Of a stretch of 64,000 nucleotides of DNA, positions 1-8,885 are shown in pieces. The position numbers were made by a program, and so were the translations under genes. The first letter of the stretch is position 1. Each line of letters starts with the position of its first letter. Below the pieces are notes generated by a model. It worked only from the letters and a program-made list of their open reading frames with translations. It did not search any database and was not told the DNA's origin. Source of the stretch: JBBPYC01 sp965218765 (GTDB lineage Bacteria > Pseudomonadota > Gammaproteobacteria > Burkholderiales > Burkholderiaceae_C); assembly GCA_965218765.1 (NCBI GenBank), contig CBDCLU010000005.1, positions 485,875-549,874 on the forward strand, given 5' to 3'.

Positions 1-181
1 TTTCCTGCGCGATGTCTTCCACCAGATCGACATCGCGCACCATGCGGCCGATCAGCCGCTGGATGCGGCGCTGGTACTTGATCACCAGCAGCTCGAACGC
101 ACGCTGATCGCCCGCCACCGTGCGTTCGACCAGCATCAGGTCGGTGTCCGGCGGTGCTGCTGGACCCTGCGCGTCGGTCAT
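1..181 (-). CDS. rpoE: RNA polymerase sigma factor RpoE, N-terminal part
   Basis: This is the first 60 codons of an ECF sigma factor; the rest lies beyond the left window edge. The visible protein has the region 2 pattern of RpoE/AlgU: AFELLVIKYQRR, then IQRLIGRMVRD and LVEDIAQE. In this family the protein directs transcription of envelope-stress genes and is normally held by an RseA/MucA anti-sigma factor, which would be encoded further left. The ATG at 181-179 overlaps the TGA of the upstream membrane protein (ATGA), which suggests translational coupling. The position downstream of fabF matches the usual Burkholderiales order. Confidence 0.9.
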   Translation of the reverse strand, partial: MTDAQGPAAPPDTDLMLVERTVAGDQRAFELLVIKYQRRIQRLIGRMVRDVDLVEDIAQE

Positions 182-675
182 GTCGGATTGCCGGGCGCAG
201 CGGACACGCGGCCATCGTGGACCGGCGCCACTGGCATTTCTAGCAGCGGCGGCCGCAGATGCAGCGCACAGCGAAGCGCATGCCAGTCTCGCGCGTGATC
301 GGTCGATCCGGCATCCAGCCAGAACCAGCCGGATGCGCCGCTTTCCTCAGAACGCCAGTGCAGCAGCAGGATGTGCTGCAGATCGAGCCGCAGCGTCGGC
401 ATGCCCGCGTGCTCAGGGTCGCTGGCCGATGCCCGCCACAGCCAGCTGCTGCCATCCCAGCGCAGCAGCCCCTGTGGTGCGCGCCGCCAATGCAGCGCAG
501 CGAACATTCCGGTGGCCAGCAGGGTCGCAGCAAGCAGCCAGGCGCGCCAACCGAAGCCTGCGTCGGCCATCGCGCGCAGCGCAAGCACGGCCCCGCAAAG
601 CCACAGCGTCAACATCAGCCAGCCGGCGAACCAGGAGCGGCGCACCGTACAGACCACTGCGGGAGCTTGTGACAT
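178..675 (-). CDS. YgfX-like two-helix membrane protein
   Basis: This 165-residue protein has two hydrophobic segments (about residues 14-32 and 40-58). A soluble C-terminal part follows, with GLLRWDGSSWLW and a late WFWLDAGSTDHARDWHALR segment. The layout and the motif WLDAxSxxxxxxWHxLRxxL resemble YgfX (also called CptA). That family is known from enterobacteria as a small membrane partner of SdhE and is often encoded near nadB or rpoE. The family assignment is inferred from remembered pattern, not from a search. The chosen ATG at 675 starts just before the hydrophobic part. Its stop codon overlaps the rpoE start. No sdhE gene is visible here. Confidence 0.65.
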   Translation of the reverse strand: MSQAPAVVCTVRRSWFAGWLMLTLWLCGAVLALRAMADAGFGWRAWLLAATLLATGMFAALHWRRAPQGLLRWDGSSWLWRASASDPEHAGMPTLRLDLQHILLLHWRSEESGASGWFWLDAGSTDHARDWHALRCALHLRPPLLEMPVAPVHDGRVSAAPGNPT

Positions 676-770
676 AAGAATCGATCGGCGTTGCGAGCTT
701 GCGTTGCCGCTGCCCATGGCGAACAACCCACAGACAGCACTGGCAATGCAGCCGGAAAGCGGACTGCGCG

Positions 771-2018
771 TCAGGCCAGCCGCTTGAACACCAGCGATCC
801 GTTGGTGCCGCCAAAACCGAAGTTGTTTTTCAGTGCGACATCGATCTTCAAATCCCGCGCGGTGTTCGCGCAGTAGTCGAGGTCGCACTGCGGGTCCTGC
901 TCGAACAGGTTGATCGTCGGCGGCACTTTCTGCTCGGCGATCGCAAGCAGCGTGAACACGCTTTCCACGCCGCCGGCGCCGCCAAGCAGATGCCCGGTCA
1001 TCGACTTGGTGGAGCTGACCACGAGCTGCCTTACATGGTCGCCCAGCGCTGCCTTGAGCGCCATCGTTTCGTTCAGATCGCCCAACGGCGTCGACGTGCC
1101 GTGCGCGCTCACGTAGTCGATCTGGTCCGCGTTGATGCCCGCATTGGCCAGTGCCGATTCCATCGCGCGGCGCGGCCCGTCCATGTTGGGCGCCGTCATG
1201 TGTCCAGCATCCGCGCTCATGCCGAAGCCCGCAACTTCGGCGTAGATGCGAGCGCCGCGGGCCTTGGCACGCTCGTAGTCTTCCAGCACCACGACTCCGG
1301 CGCCTTCGCCAAGCACGAAGCCATCACGATCCTTGTCCCAGGGGCGCGAGGCAGTTGCCGGATCGTCGTTGCGCGTGCTCAAGGCGCGCATCGAAGCAAA
1401 GCCGCCGACACCCAGCGCCGAGATGCTGGCTTCGGAGCCGCCCGCTACCATCACATCGGCATCGCCGTATTCGATCATGCGCGCGGCCATGCCGATGCAG
1501 TGCAGACCGGTCGTGCAGGCCGTCGCGATCGCGATGTTCGGGCCCTTGAAGCCGAACCGGATCGACACCTGGCCCGCGATCATGTTGATGATCGAAGCAG
1601 GGATGAAGAACGGGGAGATCCGGCGCGGCCCGCGCGCCAGCAACTCGCGGCCGGTACCTTCGATCAGCGGCAGGCCGCCGATGCCGGAGCCGATCATGCA
1701 GCCGATGCGCACGGCCTCTTCCATCTCCAGTGCGTCACCGGTGGGCAGGCCCGCGTCCGCGACGGCCTGCGCCGCCGCAGCGACACCGAAGTGGATGAAG
1801 GTGTCCATCGTGCGCACCTCCTTGCTGTTGAGGTAGTCGCCGATATCGAAATTCTTGACTTCACCGGCGAATCGGCACGCGAGCGCGCTCGCATCGAACC
1901 CGGTGATGAAGTCGATGCCGGATTTGCCCGCCAGCACGTTCGCCCAGGCATCGGCTACGGTATTGCCGACCGGGGTGACGCACCCAAGCCCGGTCACGAC
2001 GACGCGGCGGCGGCTCAT
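771..2018 (-). CDS. fabF: Beta-ketoacyl-ACP synthase II
   Basis: The 415-residue protein is full length for FabF, the condensing enzyme that elongates acyl-ACP with malonyl-ACP in cytosolic fatty-acid synthesis. The catalytic triad is visible: Cys168 in ATACTTGLHC, His306 in SAHGTSTPLGD and His343 in TKSMTGHLLGGAG. It begins MSRRRVVVTGLGCVTPVGNT, typical of the family. It lies 70 bp downstream of acpP on the same strand, separated by a hairpin, and is the last lipid gene before the ygfX-like gene and rpoE. Confidence 0.97.
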   Translation of the reverse strand: MSRRRVVVTGLGCVTPVGNTVADAWANVLAGKSGIDFITGFDASALACRFAGEVKNFDIGDYLNSKEVRTMDTFIHFGVAAAAQAVADAGLPTGDALEMEEAVRIGCMIGSGIGGLPLIEGTGRELLARGPRRISPFFIPASIINMIAGQVSIRFGFKGPNIAIATACTTGLHCIGMAARMIEYGDADVMVAGGSEASISALGVGGFASMRALSTRNDDPATASRPWDKDRDGFVLGEGAGVVVLEDYERAKARGARIYAEVAGFGMSADAGHMTAPNMDGPRRAMESALANAGINADQIDYVSAHGTSTPLGDLNETMALKAALGDHVRQLVVSSTKSMTGHLLGGAGGVESVFTLLAIAEQKVPPTINLFEQDPQCDLDYCANTARDLKIDVALKNNFGFGGTNGSLVFKRLA

Positions 2019-2070
2019 GATCGGCTGGGAACCTCGTGCGGTCGAGCGGCTGCTGTTCTGGCCTCAGGCA

Positions 2071-2093
2071 CCTGATGCAAGAGGTGCATCAGG
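2071..2093 (-). promoter_or_regulatory. Hairpin overlapping the acpP stop codon
   Basis: This is a perfect inverted repeat, CCTGATGCA / TGCATCAGG, with a 5-nt loop. It overlaps the acpP stop codon (2091-2089) and lies upstream of fabF. No T-run follows on the minus strand, so it is not a classical intrinsic terminator. It could stabilise or process the 3' end of acpP mRNA and so allow more ACP than FabF to be made. That role is inference. Confidence 0.5.
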
Positions 2094-2328
2094 CTTTCTG
2101 ATGCGTGCTCGCGTAATCGATCGCGTTCTGCACGGTCGTGATCTTCTCGGCATCCTCATCCGGGATCTCGATGCTGAACTCGTCTTCGAGCGCCATCACG
2201 AGTTCCACCGTGTCGAGCGAATCGGCACCCAGGTCGGCGACGAACGCCTTTTCATTGGTGACCTGCGACTCTTCCACGCCGAGTTGCTCGGCGATGATCT
2301 TCTTGACACGTGCTTCGATATCACTCAT
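2089..2328 (-). CDS. acpP: Acyl carrier protein
   Basis: This 79-residue acidic protein carries the growing acyl chain on phosphopantetheine attached to Ser37, in the invariant DSL motif (GADSLDTVELVMALE). Length and sequence are typical of AcpP. I chose the ATG at 2328 because it gives the standard MSDIEARVKK N-terminus and is preceded by TTGAGGAAAACC, a good ribosome binding site. It sits between fabG and fabF, as in most proteobacteria. Confidence 0.98.
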   Translation of the reverse strand: MSDIEARVKKIIAEQLGVEESQVTNEKAFVADLGADSLDTVELVMALEDEFSIEIPDEDAEKITTVQNAIDYASTHQKA

Positions 2329-2459
2329 GGTTTTCCTCAAAATTTGCGGGGAACGGTTTTGTTCGGTCAGATTCTAACGACCGCCGAATGCGCGTTCGAA
2401 GGGTGCATGACCGGCTGGACCGACGATCGACAAGGGGTTATTTCGCGCAATGGTCACGG

Positions 2460-3197
2460 CTACATGTACATGCCGCCGTTCACGTGCAGTTCCTGACCCG
2501 TGACATAACCTGCCTCGCGCGATGCGAGATAGGCAACCGCATGCGCGATGTCGGTCGGCAGCCCGAGCGCACCCAAAGGGATCTGCGCAAGCAGCGCCTG
2601 CTGCAGGGCCGTGCTGAGCCCGGCCGTCATGTCGGTCTGGATGAAGCCGGGGGCCACGCAGTTCACCGTGACGCCGCGGCTGCCGACTTCACGTGCGAGC
2701 GCCCGCGTCAGCCCGGCCACGCCGGCCTTTGCCGCTGCATAGTTCACCTGGCCCGCATTGCCCATCGCACCGACCACACTCGTGATGCTGACGATGCGCC
2801 CGAAGCGCTGCTTCATCATCGGGCGCAGCACCGCGCGACTCATGCGGAACACCGCCTTCAGGTCGGTGTCCAGAACCGCGTCCCAATCGTCGTCCTTTAG
2901 CCGCATCGCGAGCATGTCGCGCGTGATGCCGGCGTTGTTGACGAGCACGTGCAGGCCGCCGGATTCAGCGGCAATCCGCGTGATCAGCGCTTCGCCAGCC
3001 GGACCATCGTTCACGTCGAGCCTGACGCCCGTGCAGCCTTCGCAGTCGCCAAGCGCCGCGCTGATTGCCGCCGCGCCCGCATCGCTGGTCGCGGTGCCGA
3101 ACACGACCAGCCCGCGCTGCGCGAGCTCGCGTGCAATCGCCGCGCCGATGCCGCGCGATGCGCCCGTGACCAACGCAACCAGTCGTTCCGAATTCAT
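2460..3197 (-). CDS. fabG: 3-oxoacyl-ACP reductase
   Basis: This 245-residue short-chain dehydrogenase makes the NADPH-dependent reduction of 3-ketoacyl-ACP. The TGASRGIG nucleotide-binding motif is at residues 11-18, NNAG at about 87-90, and the catalytic Ser140, Tyr153 and Lys157 are present (YAAAK). I prefer the ATG at 3197 because MNSERLVALVTGASRGIG aligns with FabG N-termini. An in-frame ATG at 3212 overlaps the fabD stop as ATGA and is an alternative that would add five residues. It is part of the fabD-fabG-acpP-fabF run. Confidence 0.96.
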   Translation of the reverse strand: MNSERLVALVTGASRGIGAAIARELAQRGLVVFGTATSDAGAAAISAALGDCEGCTGVRLDVNDGPAGEALITRIAAESGGLHVLVNNAGITRDMLAMRLKDDDWDAVLDTDLKAVFRMSRAVLRPMMKQRFGRIVSITSVVGAMGNAGQVNYAAAKAGVAGLTRALAREVGSRGVTVNCVAPGFIQTDMTAGLSTALQQALLAQIPLGALGLPTDIAHAVAYLASREAGYVTGQELHVNGGMYM

Positions 3198-3208
3198 CTT
3201 GCTGCCTG

Positions 3209-4150
3209 TCATGCCTGCACCAATTGCCTGACCTGTGCCAATGTCGTCGGGTCGTGCAGCGCGACGCCCTGCACCGACGGATCGATGCGCCGCACCATGC
3301 CGGCCAGCACCTTGCCCGGCCCGCATTCGACCAGGATGGACGCGCCGCGCGCCGCCATCGCACGCACCACCTCGACCCAGCGCACCGGGCCGAACGCCTG
3401 CCGGTACAGCGCAGCGCGGATCGCAGCCGCATCGCGCTCGACCGCCACGTCGATGTTGTTCACCACCGGAATGCTCGGCGCGGCAAATTCAACCAATGCA
3501 AGCCGTTCGCGAAGTTCTTCCGCCGCCGGCTGCATCAGGCTCGAATGAAAAGGCGCCGACACCGACAGCGGCAGCGTGCGCTTGGCGCCGCGCGCCTTCA
3601 GCAGCACGCAGGCTGCATCGACACCGGCCTTGCTGCCCGCGATCACGGTCTGCGCGGGATCGTTGAAATTCACGGCTTCGGCAAGCTGGCCCGACTGCTC
3701 GGTCGACTCGGCACACAACGCCGCGACCTGAGCCGAGTCGAGCCCCAGGATCGCCGCCATTGCACCACTGCCGACCGGCACCGCGCGCTGCATCGCCTGC
3801 GCGCGAAAGCGCACCAGTGGCGCGGCCTGGGCAAGCGTGAGCGCACCGGCCGCCACCAGCGCGGCGTATTCGCCGAGCGAGTGACCGGCCAGCACCGCGG
3901 GCTCGGCACCACCTTCGGCGAGCCAGGCGCGGTACGCGGCAACACCTGCGACCAGCATGACCGGCTGCGTATTGCTGGTCAGTGCAAGCGCATCGGCCGG
4001 GCCTTGCGCGATCAAGGTCGTCAGGTCCTGATCCAGTGCATCGGAGGCTTCGGCAAGCGTCTGCCGCACCGCCGGATGATCGCCCCAGGCGTCCAGCATG
4101 CCGACCGATTGCGAGCCCTGGCCGGGAAACATGAAGGCAACAGCGGTCAT
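3209..4150 (-). CDS. fabD: Malonyl-CoA:ACP transacylase
   Basis: This 313-residue protein loads malonyl groups onto ACP. It begins MTAVAFMFPGQGSQSVGM, the standard FabD N-terminus, and has the nucleophile motif GHSLGEY with Ser91. The APFHSSLM segment supplies the conserved catalytic His. The start at 4150 was chosen because the upstream in-frame extension (to 4216) does not look like FabD. Its stop lies at 3211-3209, tightly coupled to fabG. Confidence 0.97.
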   Translation of the reverse strand: MTAVAFMFPGQGSQSVGMLDAWGDHPAVRQTLAEASDALDQDLTTLIAQGPADALALTSNTQPVMLVAGVAAYRAWLAEGGAEPAVLAGHSLGEYAALVAAGALTLAQAAPLVRFRAQAMQRAVPVGSGAMAAILGLDSAQVAALCAESTEQSGQLAEAVNFNDPAQTVIAGSKAGVDAACVLLKARGAKRTLPLSVSAPFHSSLMQPAAEELRERLALVEFAAPSIPVVNNIDVAVERDAAAIRAALYRQAFGPVRWVEVVRAMAARGASILVECGPGKVLAGMVRRIDPSVQGVALHDPTTLAQVRQLVQA

Positions 4151-4227
4151 GGCGGATGCATGGAAAGTTGAAGGAGAAGATTCTTGGTAAAAACAGCCCG
4201 ATGCGCTTGTTCTCACTGCGTTTCCAG

Positions 4228-5223
4228 CTAATAAATCAGGAGCACCGAGCCCCAGGTGAAGCCGCCGCCCACGCCCTCCAGCAGCACCGTGTCGCCACGC
4301 CGGACCCGGCCCGCGCGCACGCCTTCATCGAGCGCCAGCGGGATCGACGCCGCCGACGTATTGCCATGCTCGGCCACCGTGACGATGACTTTTTCCATCG
4401 GCAGCTTTAGTTTCCTTGCGGTGCTCTGCATGATGCGCACGTTGGCCTGGTGCGGGATCAGCCAGTCGATGTCTGCGCTGGTCAGGCCAGCCTTGGCCAG
4501 CGTGGCGCGGGCTGACGATTCCAGCACGCCGACCGCGAGCTTGAACACCGCCTGCCCGTCCATCTTCAGGAGCGGATCGCCGATCGCCTGGCCGCCCGAC
4601 ACATGGCCAGGCACGCACAGGATGCCGACCTGGCTGCCGTCTGCGTGCAAGTCGGTGGCCATGATGCCGGGCTCGTCCGACGCCTCCAGCACCACCGCGC
4701 CGGCGCCGTCGCCGAACAGCACGCAGGTGGTGCGGTCGTTGAAGTCGAGGATGCGCGAGAACACCTCCGCGCCGACCACCAGCGCGCGGCTCGCGGCGCC
4801 GGTCTTGATCAGCGCGTCGGCTACGGTGAGCGCGTAGACGAAGCCGCTGCAGACTGCCTGCACGTCGAATGCAGGACAGCCCGTGATGCCGAGCTTGTGC
4901 TGCAGGATCGCTGCAGTGGACGGAAACACCATGTCCGGTGTCGACGTGGCGACCACGATCAGATCGATCTCGCGCGCCGAGCAGCCGGCTGCTTCCAGCG
5001 CCTGCTGGCAGGCCGGCAGCGCGAGGTCGCTGCTGCAGACGTCGGCTGCCGCGAAGTGGCGTGCACGGATGCCGGTGCGCTCGACGATCCATTCGTCCGA
5101 TGTCTCCACGCCGCGCTGCGCAAGTTCCGCCGCCAAGTCGTCGTTCGACAGGCGCCGCGGCGGCAGATAGCTGCCGGTGCCGGCAATGCGCGACGTGCGT
5201 CGTCCTGGTTGGGCTGGGCTCAT
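4228..5223 (-). CDS. fabH: Beta-ketoacyl-ACP synthase III
   Basis: This 331-residue enzyme starts fatty-acid synthesis by condensing acetyl-CoA with malonyl-ACP. Cys125 sits in VQAVCSGFVYAL, and the His and Asn of the triad are in LIPHQANVRIM and EHGNTSAAS. The C-terminal GGGFTWGS motif is also present. Length is normal. It is placed between plsX and fabD, as in the canonical fab cluster, with a 77-bp gap before fabD. Confidence 0.97.
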   Translation of the reverse strand: MSPAQPGRRTSRIAGTGSYLPPRRLSNDDLAAELAQRGVETSDEWIVERTGIRARHFAAADVCSSDLALPACQQALEAAGCSAREIDLIVVATSTPDMVFPSTAAILQHKLGITGCPAFDVQAVCSGFVYALTVADALIKTGAASRALVVGAEVFSRILDFNDRTTCVLFGDGAGAVVLEASDEPGIMATDLHADGSQVGILCVPGHVSGGQAIGDPLLKMDGQAVFKLAVGVLESSARATLAKAGLTSADIDWLIPHQANVRIMQSTARKLKLPMEKVIVTVAEHGNTSAASIPLALDEGVRAGRVRRGDTVLLEGVGGGFTWGSVLLIY

Positions 5224-5240
5224 CGCTTGGTGGCTCGTCT

Positions 5241-6278
5241 TCAGGGAGCGGGCACTGGCTGCTCGTGGAGCAGCGGCGCCGCATGCGCGATCCGGCTTTG
5301 CACCCGGTCGAGCAACTGGTTTTGCGCCGCATCATACGCGCGGGTCAGCGCATGCTCGAACGCCAGCACGTCGGCGGAACCGTGGCTTTTGAACACCAGG
5401 CCGCGCAGGCCGAGCAACGCCGCGCCGTTGTAGCGCCGGTGATCGACCCTGCGTTTGAATGACTTCAGGATCGGCAGTGCCAGCAGGCCAACCGCGCGCC
5501 TGAACAGACCACGCGAAAACTCGTCTTTCAAAAAGCCATTGATCATGCTGGCCAGGCCTTCGCTTGCCTTCAACGTCACGTTGCCGACAAAGCCGTCGCA
5601 GACGACGATCGCTGCGGTGCCCCTGAAGATGTCGTTGCCTTCGACGTTGCCGATGAAGTTCAGATCGCCCGACGCTCCGGCAGCGCGCAGCAACTCGCCC
5701 GCACGGCGGATCGTCTCGCTGCCTTTGATCGCTTCTTCACCGACATTCAGCAAGCCCACGCTCGGTGCATCACCACCGCCCTGCGCAGCCACCAGCGCAG
5801 ACCCCATCACGGCGAATTGCAGCAGGTGCTCGGCGCGGCAATCGACATTCGCACCCAGATCAAGCACGGTGGTCGCGCCGCCGGCCGCGTTCGGCAGCTG
5901 CGTGGCAATCGCAGGCCGGTCGATGCCGTCCAGCGTCTTGAGCAGGTAGCGTGCGATCGCCATCAAGGCCCCGGTGTTGCCGGCCGACACCGCAGCCTGT
6001 GCGCGTCCGTCCTTGACTTGCTGGATCGCCACGCGCATCGACGAGTCTTTTTTCCTGCGCAGTGCGATTTCGATGCCATCGTCCATCGTGACGACTTCAG
6101 TGGCTTCGATCAGTTGCGCGCGCGGATGCGAAAAACGCCCAAGCGCATCGCCGCGCCCGACCAGCAGCAAATGCGCGTCGGGCTGACGCTGCAAAAAACG
6201 TTCGCAGGCGGGCAGAATGATGCTGGGGCCGTGATCGCCGCCCATGCAGTCGACTGCCAGCGTGATGGTGGGCGCCAC
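5241..6278 (-). CDS. plsX: Phosphate acyltransferase PlsX
   Basis: PlsX makes acyl-phosphate from acyl-ACP for phospholipid synthesis at the membrane surface. The sequence has the family start TLAVDCMGGDHGPS, SAGNTGALMA, LDLGANVDC and FVGNVTLKASEG. I chose a GTG start at 6278 (345 residues, V-A-P-T-I-T-L-A-V-D-C), which matches usual family length. An upstream ATG at 6344 would add 22 residues that do not look conserved. No strong Shine-Dalgarno is visible for either start, so the start is uncertain; the identity is not. Confidence 0.95.
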   Translation of the reverse strand: MAPTITLAVDCMGGDHGPSIILPACERFLQRQPDAHLLLVGRGDALGRFSHPRAQLIEATEVVTMDDGIEIALRRKKDSSMRVAIQQVKDGRAQAAVSAGNTGALMAIARYLLKTLDGIDRPAIATQLPNAAGGATTVLDLGANVDCRAEHLLQFAVMGSALVAAQGGGDAPSVGLLNVGEEAIKGSETIRRAGELLRAAGASGDLNFIGNVEGNDIFRGTAAIVVCDGFVGNVTLKASEGLASMINGFLKDEFSRGLFRRAVGLLALPILKSFKRRVDHRRYNGAALLGLRGLVFKSHGSADVLAFEHALTRAYDAAQNQLLDRVQSRIAHAAPLLHEQPVPAP

Positions 6279-6421
6279 TAGATAGCGCGGCTGCACGCCT
6301 GCGATGAAGGACGACGCCAGGAAAGCGAGAGGCCGCGAGGCCAAGCCAATGGCCTCGCGGGTCGGGTCAACACGGAAACCCGAATCTCGATCCCGGCACA
6401 GGCCGGCGCTGGCCGAGAAAT

Positions 6422-6604
6422 TTAGAGCTCGGACTTGTTCTTGAACACCTGCCGGCCACGGTAATAGCCGTTCGGGCTCACGTGATGGCGCAGATGCGTC
6501 TCGCCAGTGGTTGGCTCCACGGCAATGCCGGGCACGGTCAGCGCGTTATGGGAGCGATGCATGCCGCGCTTGGAGGGCGACTTCTTGTTTTGTTGAACAG
6601 CCAT
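6422..6604 (-). CDS. rpmF: 50S ribosomal protein L32
   Basis: This 60-residue basic protein begins MAVQQNKKSPSKRGMHRSHN, the hallmark of L32, a small component of the large ribosomal subunit. The C-terminal part has HHVSPNGYYRGRQVF. Betaproteobacterial L32 usually lacks the zinc cysteines, and none are seen here. It lies directly upstream of plsX, the common rpmF-plsX-fab arrangement. The 271-bp stretch between it and yceD shows no further gene. Confidence 0.97.
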   Translation of the reverse strand: MAVQQNKKSPSKRGMHRSHNALTVPGIAVEPTTGETHLRHHVSPNGYYRGRQVFKNKSEL

Positions 6605-6875
6605 GATGAATCCTGGAGGGGTCGAAAAAGATGAGGCGCGCGGCGGGTTACGAAGGCACACGCGCTTGAAGCCGCGAGGCGGCGATCGATCGGGTCGGTA
6701 CAAGACGATCCTGTCACCCCGAGCACTACCGTGACGCCGCTGCCCGACCACCCGACCGGCCCAGCATTGCCAAAAGTGCCTGAACCAAGCCTTCTGCCAG
6801 CCTCAACAAACGGTGCTGCCAGCGCGTCGCAAAACCTGACGATTCTAACGGAAGCCGCGCAGCGTCAGCATGGGT

Positions 6876-7424
6876 TCATTCAGCCTTGCCACGCAGCTGG
6901 TCGAGCGCAGCGAACGGATGCTCGGGCGTCGCAGCCTGCTGAAACGCCGGATCGGCCACGCTCAGTTTGACGTCCACCGGGCATCGGTCGTGCATCGGCA
7001 CCACCGGTAATGCGAGCAACAGCTCGTCTTCCAGCAACTGCCGCAGGTTCAGCTCGGCGCCAAGCCCAAGCACGTCTTCTTCGGCCGTTTCGTCTTCAAG
7101 CTCGGCAGTGGCTTCGTCAGCCACGAAACGGAACCAATGATCCACGCTGAGCTCGACGGCCACCGGCTCCAGGCAGCGCTGACACGTCATCGGCAAGGTG
7201 GTGGCGGCTTCCACCTGCAGCCACGGCTGGCGCGCACCGCCCGGTGCCGCACGCATCTCGCCAGTGGCCGACCAGCGCACTCGGTCATCGCCGATCGGCC
7301 CAGTTGCCTCGGCCACGAGCCGGCGGTAATCGGTGAGCGGATCGTTGCCGCCCAACTGGCCGGCATCTTGCGCGAACTGCGCGGCATCGATCAGCGCCGG
7401 GTTGCGGGAGGGGTCATGCTTCAT
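6876..7424 (-). CDS. yceD: YceD/DUF177 family protein
   Basis: The 183-residue acidic protein belongs to the YceD (DUF177) family, which is widely encoded just upstream of rpmF. The characteristic TCQRCLEPV motif appears mid-protein, followed by an acidic stretch (EDETAEEDVLGLGAELNLRQL) and DELLLALPVVPMHDRC. In plants and some bacteria the family is linked to 23S rRNA accumulation; its exact role here is not shown by sequence. It is divergent from maf, with only 29 bp between the starts. Confidence 0.9.
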   Translation of the reverse strand: MKHDPSRNPALIDAAQFAQDAGQLGGNDPLTDYRRLVAEATGPIGDDRVRWSATGEMRAAPGGARQPWLQVEAATTLPMTCQRCLEPVAVELSVDHWFRFVADEATAELEDETAEEDVLGLGAELNLRQLLEDELLLALPVVPMHDRCPVDVKLSVADPAFQQAATPEHPFAALDQLRGKAE

Positions 7425-7453
7425 GGTTTTGCAGTGTATGAGAATGCCGCTTG

Positions 7454-8080
7454 ATGACCCTGACCAGCGATGCCGCCCTGCCAGAGCAACCGCAACGCCC
7501 AATGCGTGCGCTGCTGCTTGCATCGACGTCCCGCTATCGGCGCGAACTGCTCGAACGGCTGCGCCTGCCGTTCGACGTCGAGCCGCCCCAGGTGGACGAA
7601 ACAGCGCGGTCGGGCGAAGCGCCGCGCGCTCTCGCGCTGCGGCTGGCACTGGAAAAAGCCCGCGCGGTCGCGTTGCGTCATCCGGCTGCGGTCGTGATCG
7701 GGTCGGATCAAGTGGCCGAACTCGATGGTGCCGCCTTGGGCAAGCCCGGAAACCACGACAACGCCGTGCGGCAACTGCAGCAGATGCGGGGTCGGTCGGT
7801 CATCTTCCACACCGCGATCGCGGTTCGCTGCGAAGCATCGGGTTTCGCGCAAAGCGAGATGGCCCGCGTGCTGGTGCGGGTGCGTGGGCTCGACGACGCG
7901 GCGATCGAGCGCTATTTGCGTGCCGAGCAACCTTACGACTGCGCCGGAAGCGCCAAAAGCGAAGGCCTGGGCATCGCGCTGCTCGACTCGCTCGACAGCG
8001 ACGACCCGACCGCGCTTATCGGGCTGCCGTTGATCCGTTGCTGCCGAATGCTGCGCGCAGCCGGCTTCACGCTGCCGTGA
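7454..8080 (+). CDS. maf: Maf-like nucleotide pyrophosphatase
   Basis: This protein of about 208 residues belongs to the Maf/YceF family, which hydrolyses non-canonical or modified nucleoside triphosphates. It has LLLASTSRYRRELLERL near the N-terminus, VVIGSDQVAELDG (catalytic Asp region), and YDCAGSAKSEGLGIALLDS. The start is uncertain: ATG at 7454 is the longest, while ATG at 7502 (MRALLLASTSRYR) matches YceF proteins better. Its TGA overlaps the next gene's GTG start (GTGA). Confidence 0.93.
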   Translation: MTLTSDAALPEQPQRPMRALLLASTSRYRRELLERLRLPFDVEPPQVDETARSGEAPRALALRLALEKARAVALRHPAAVVIGSDQVAELDGAALGKPGNHDNAVRQLQQMRGRSVIFHTAIAVRCEASGFAQSEMARVLVRVRGLDDAAIERYLRAEQPYDCAGSAKSEGLGIALLDSLDSDDPTALIGLPLIRCCRMLRAAGFTLP

Positions 8081-8853
8081 CGGCTGCCCCGACCGGCCCA
8101 CGCGGCCGCCTCTATCTGGTGCCGGCGCCGCTCGATTTCGGCTGCGACGAAAGCACACCGATCGAACAATCGATTCCGCTGGGCACCTTGCAGGTCGCCG
8201 CGCGGCTGGATCACTGGATCTGCGAGAACGCGAAGAGTACGCGTGCGTACCTGAAACGGATCGATGCAGTCAGCCCGCTTGCGCAGCCGCTGCAGTCATT
8301 GACGTTGCTGGAACTGCCGCGCGAAGTGCACAAGAAAGGTGACCACGCTGGTGAATTCGATGCGCGTGCGCTGCTTAATGCGGCCGTTGCCGGGCACGAC
8401 ATGGGGCTGGTCAGCGAAGCGGGCATGCCGGCGGTGGCCGATCCCGGCTCGTCGGTGGTGCGCGCCGCGCATGAACTCGGCGTTTCCGTACTGCCGCTGG
8501 TCGGCCCGAGCGCGCTGCTGCTTGCGCTGGCCGCAAGCGGCCTGAACGGCCAGCAGTTTGCATTCGTGGGCTACCTGCCGGTGGCGGCAATCGAGCGCGA
8601 CAAGCACATCCGCGACCTTGAAGCCGTCGCATCGAAGACCGGGCAGGCGCAGCTGTTCATCGAGACGCCGTATCGCAATGCCGCGCTGTGGCAGGCGCTC
8701 GTGCGGACCTTGCAGCCGAACACGCGGCTCGCGTTCGCAAGCGGACTCACGCTGGCCGATGGCTGCGTGGAAAGTCGGCTGGTGTCAGCCTGGCGACGTG
8801 GCGCGCAGCGGGCGCCGCAGACCTTGCCGACCGTATTCGCACTTGGCCGTTGA
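8077..8853 (+). CDS. RsmI-type SAM-dependent methyltransferase
   Basis: This 258-residue protein has the tetrapyrrole/rRNA methyltransferase fold. RLYLVPAPLDFG is at the N-terminus, followed by LVSEAGMPAVADPGSSVVRAAHELGVSVLPLVGPSALLLALAASG and the FVGYLP motif. These are RsmI-family (16S rRNA 2'-O-methyltransferase) signatures, although it looks like the divergent paralogue often encoded after maf rather than rsmI itself. The GTG start at 8077 overlaps the maf stop, implying translational coupling. The substrate is not deducible. Confidence 0.88.
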   Translation: MTAAPTGPRGRLYLVPAPLDFGCDESTPIEQSIPLGTLQVAARLDHWICENAKSTRAYLKRIDAVSPLAQPLQSLTLLELPREVHKKGDHAGEFDARALLNAAVAGHDMGLVSEAGMPAVADPGSSVVRAAHELGVSVLPLVGPSALLLALAASGLNGQQFAFVGYLPVAAIERDKHIRDLEAVASKTGQAQLFIETPYRNAALWQALVRTLQPNTRLAFASGLTLADGCVESRLVSAWRRGAQRAPQTLPTVFALGR

Positions 8854-8885
8854 AGGCCGTTCAAAGGCGAGCCCCGGCCGTGAGG

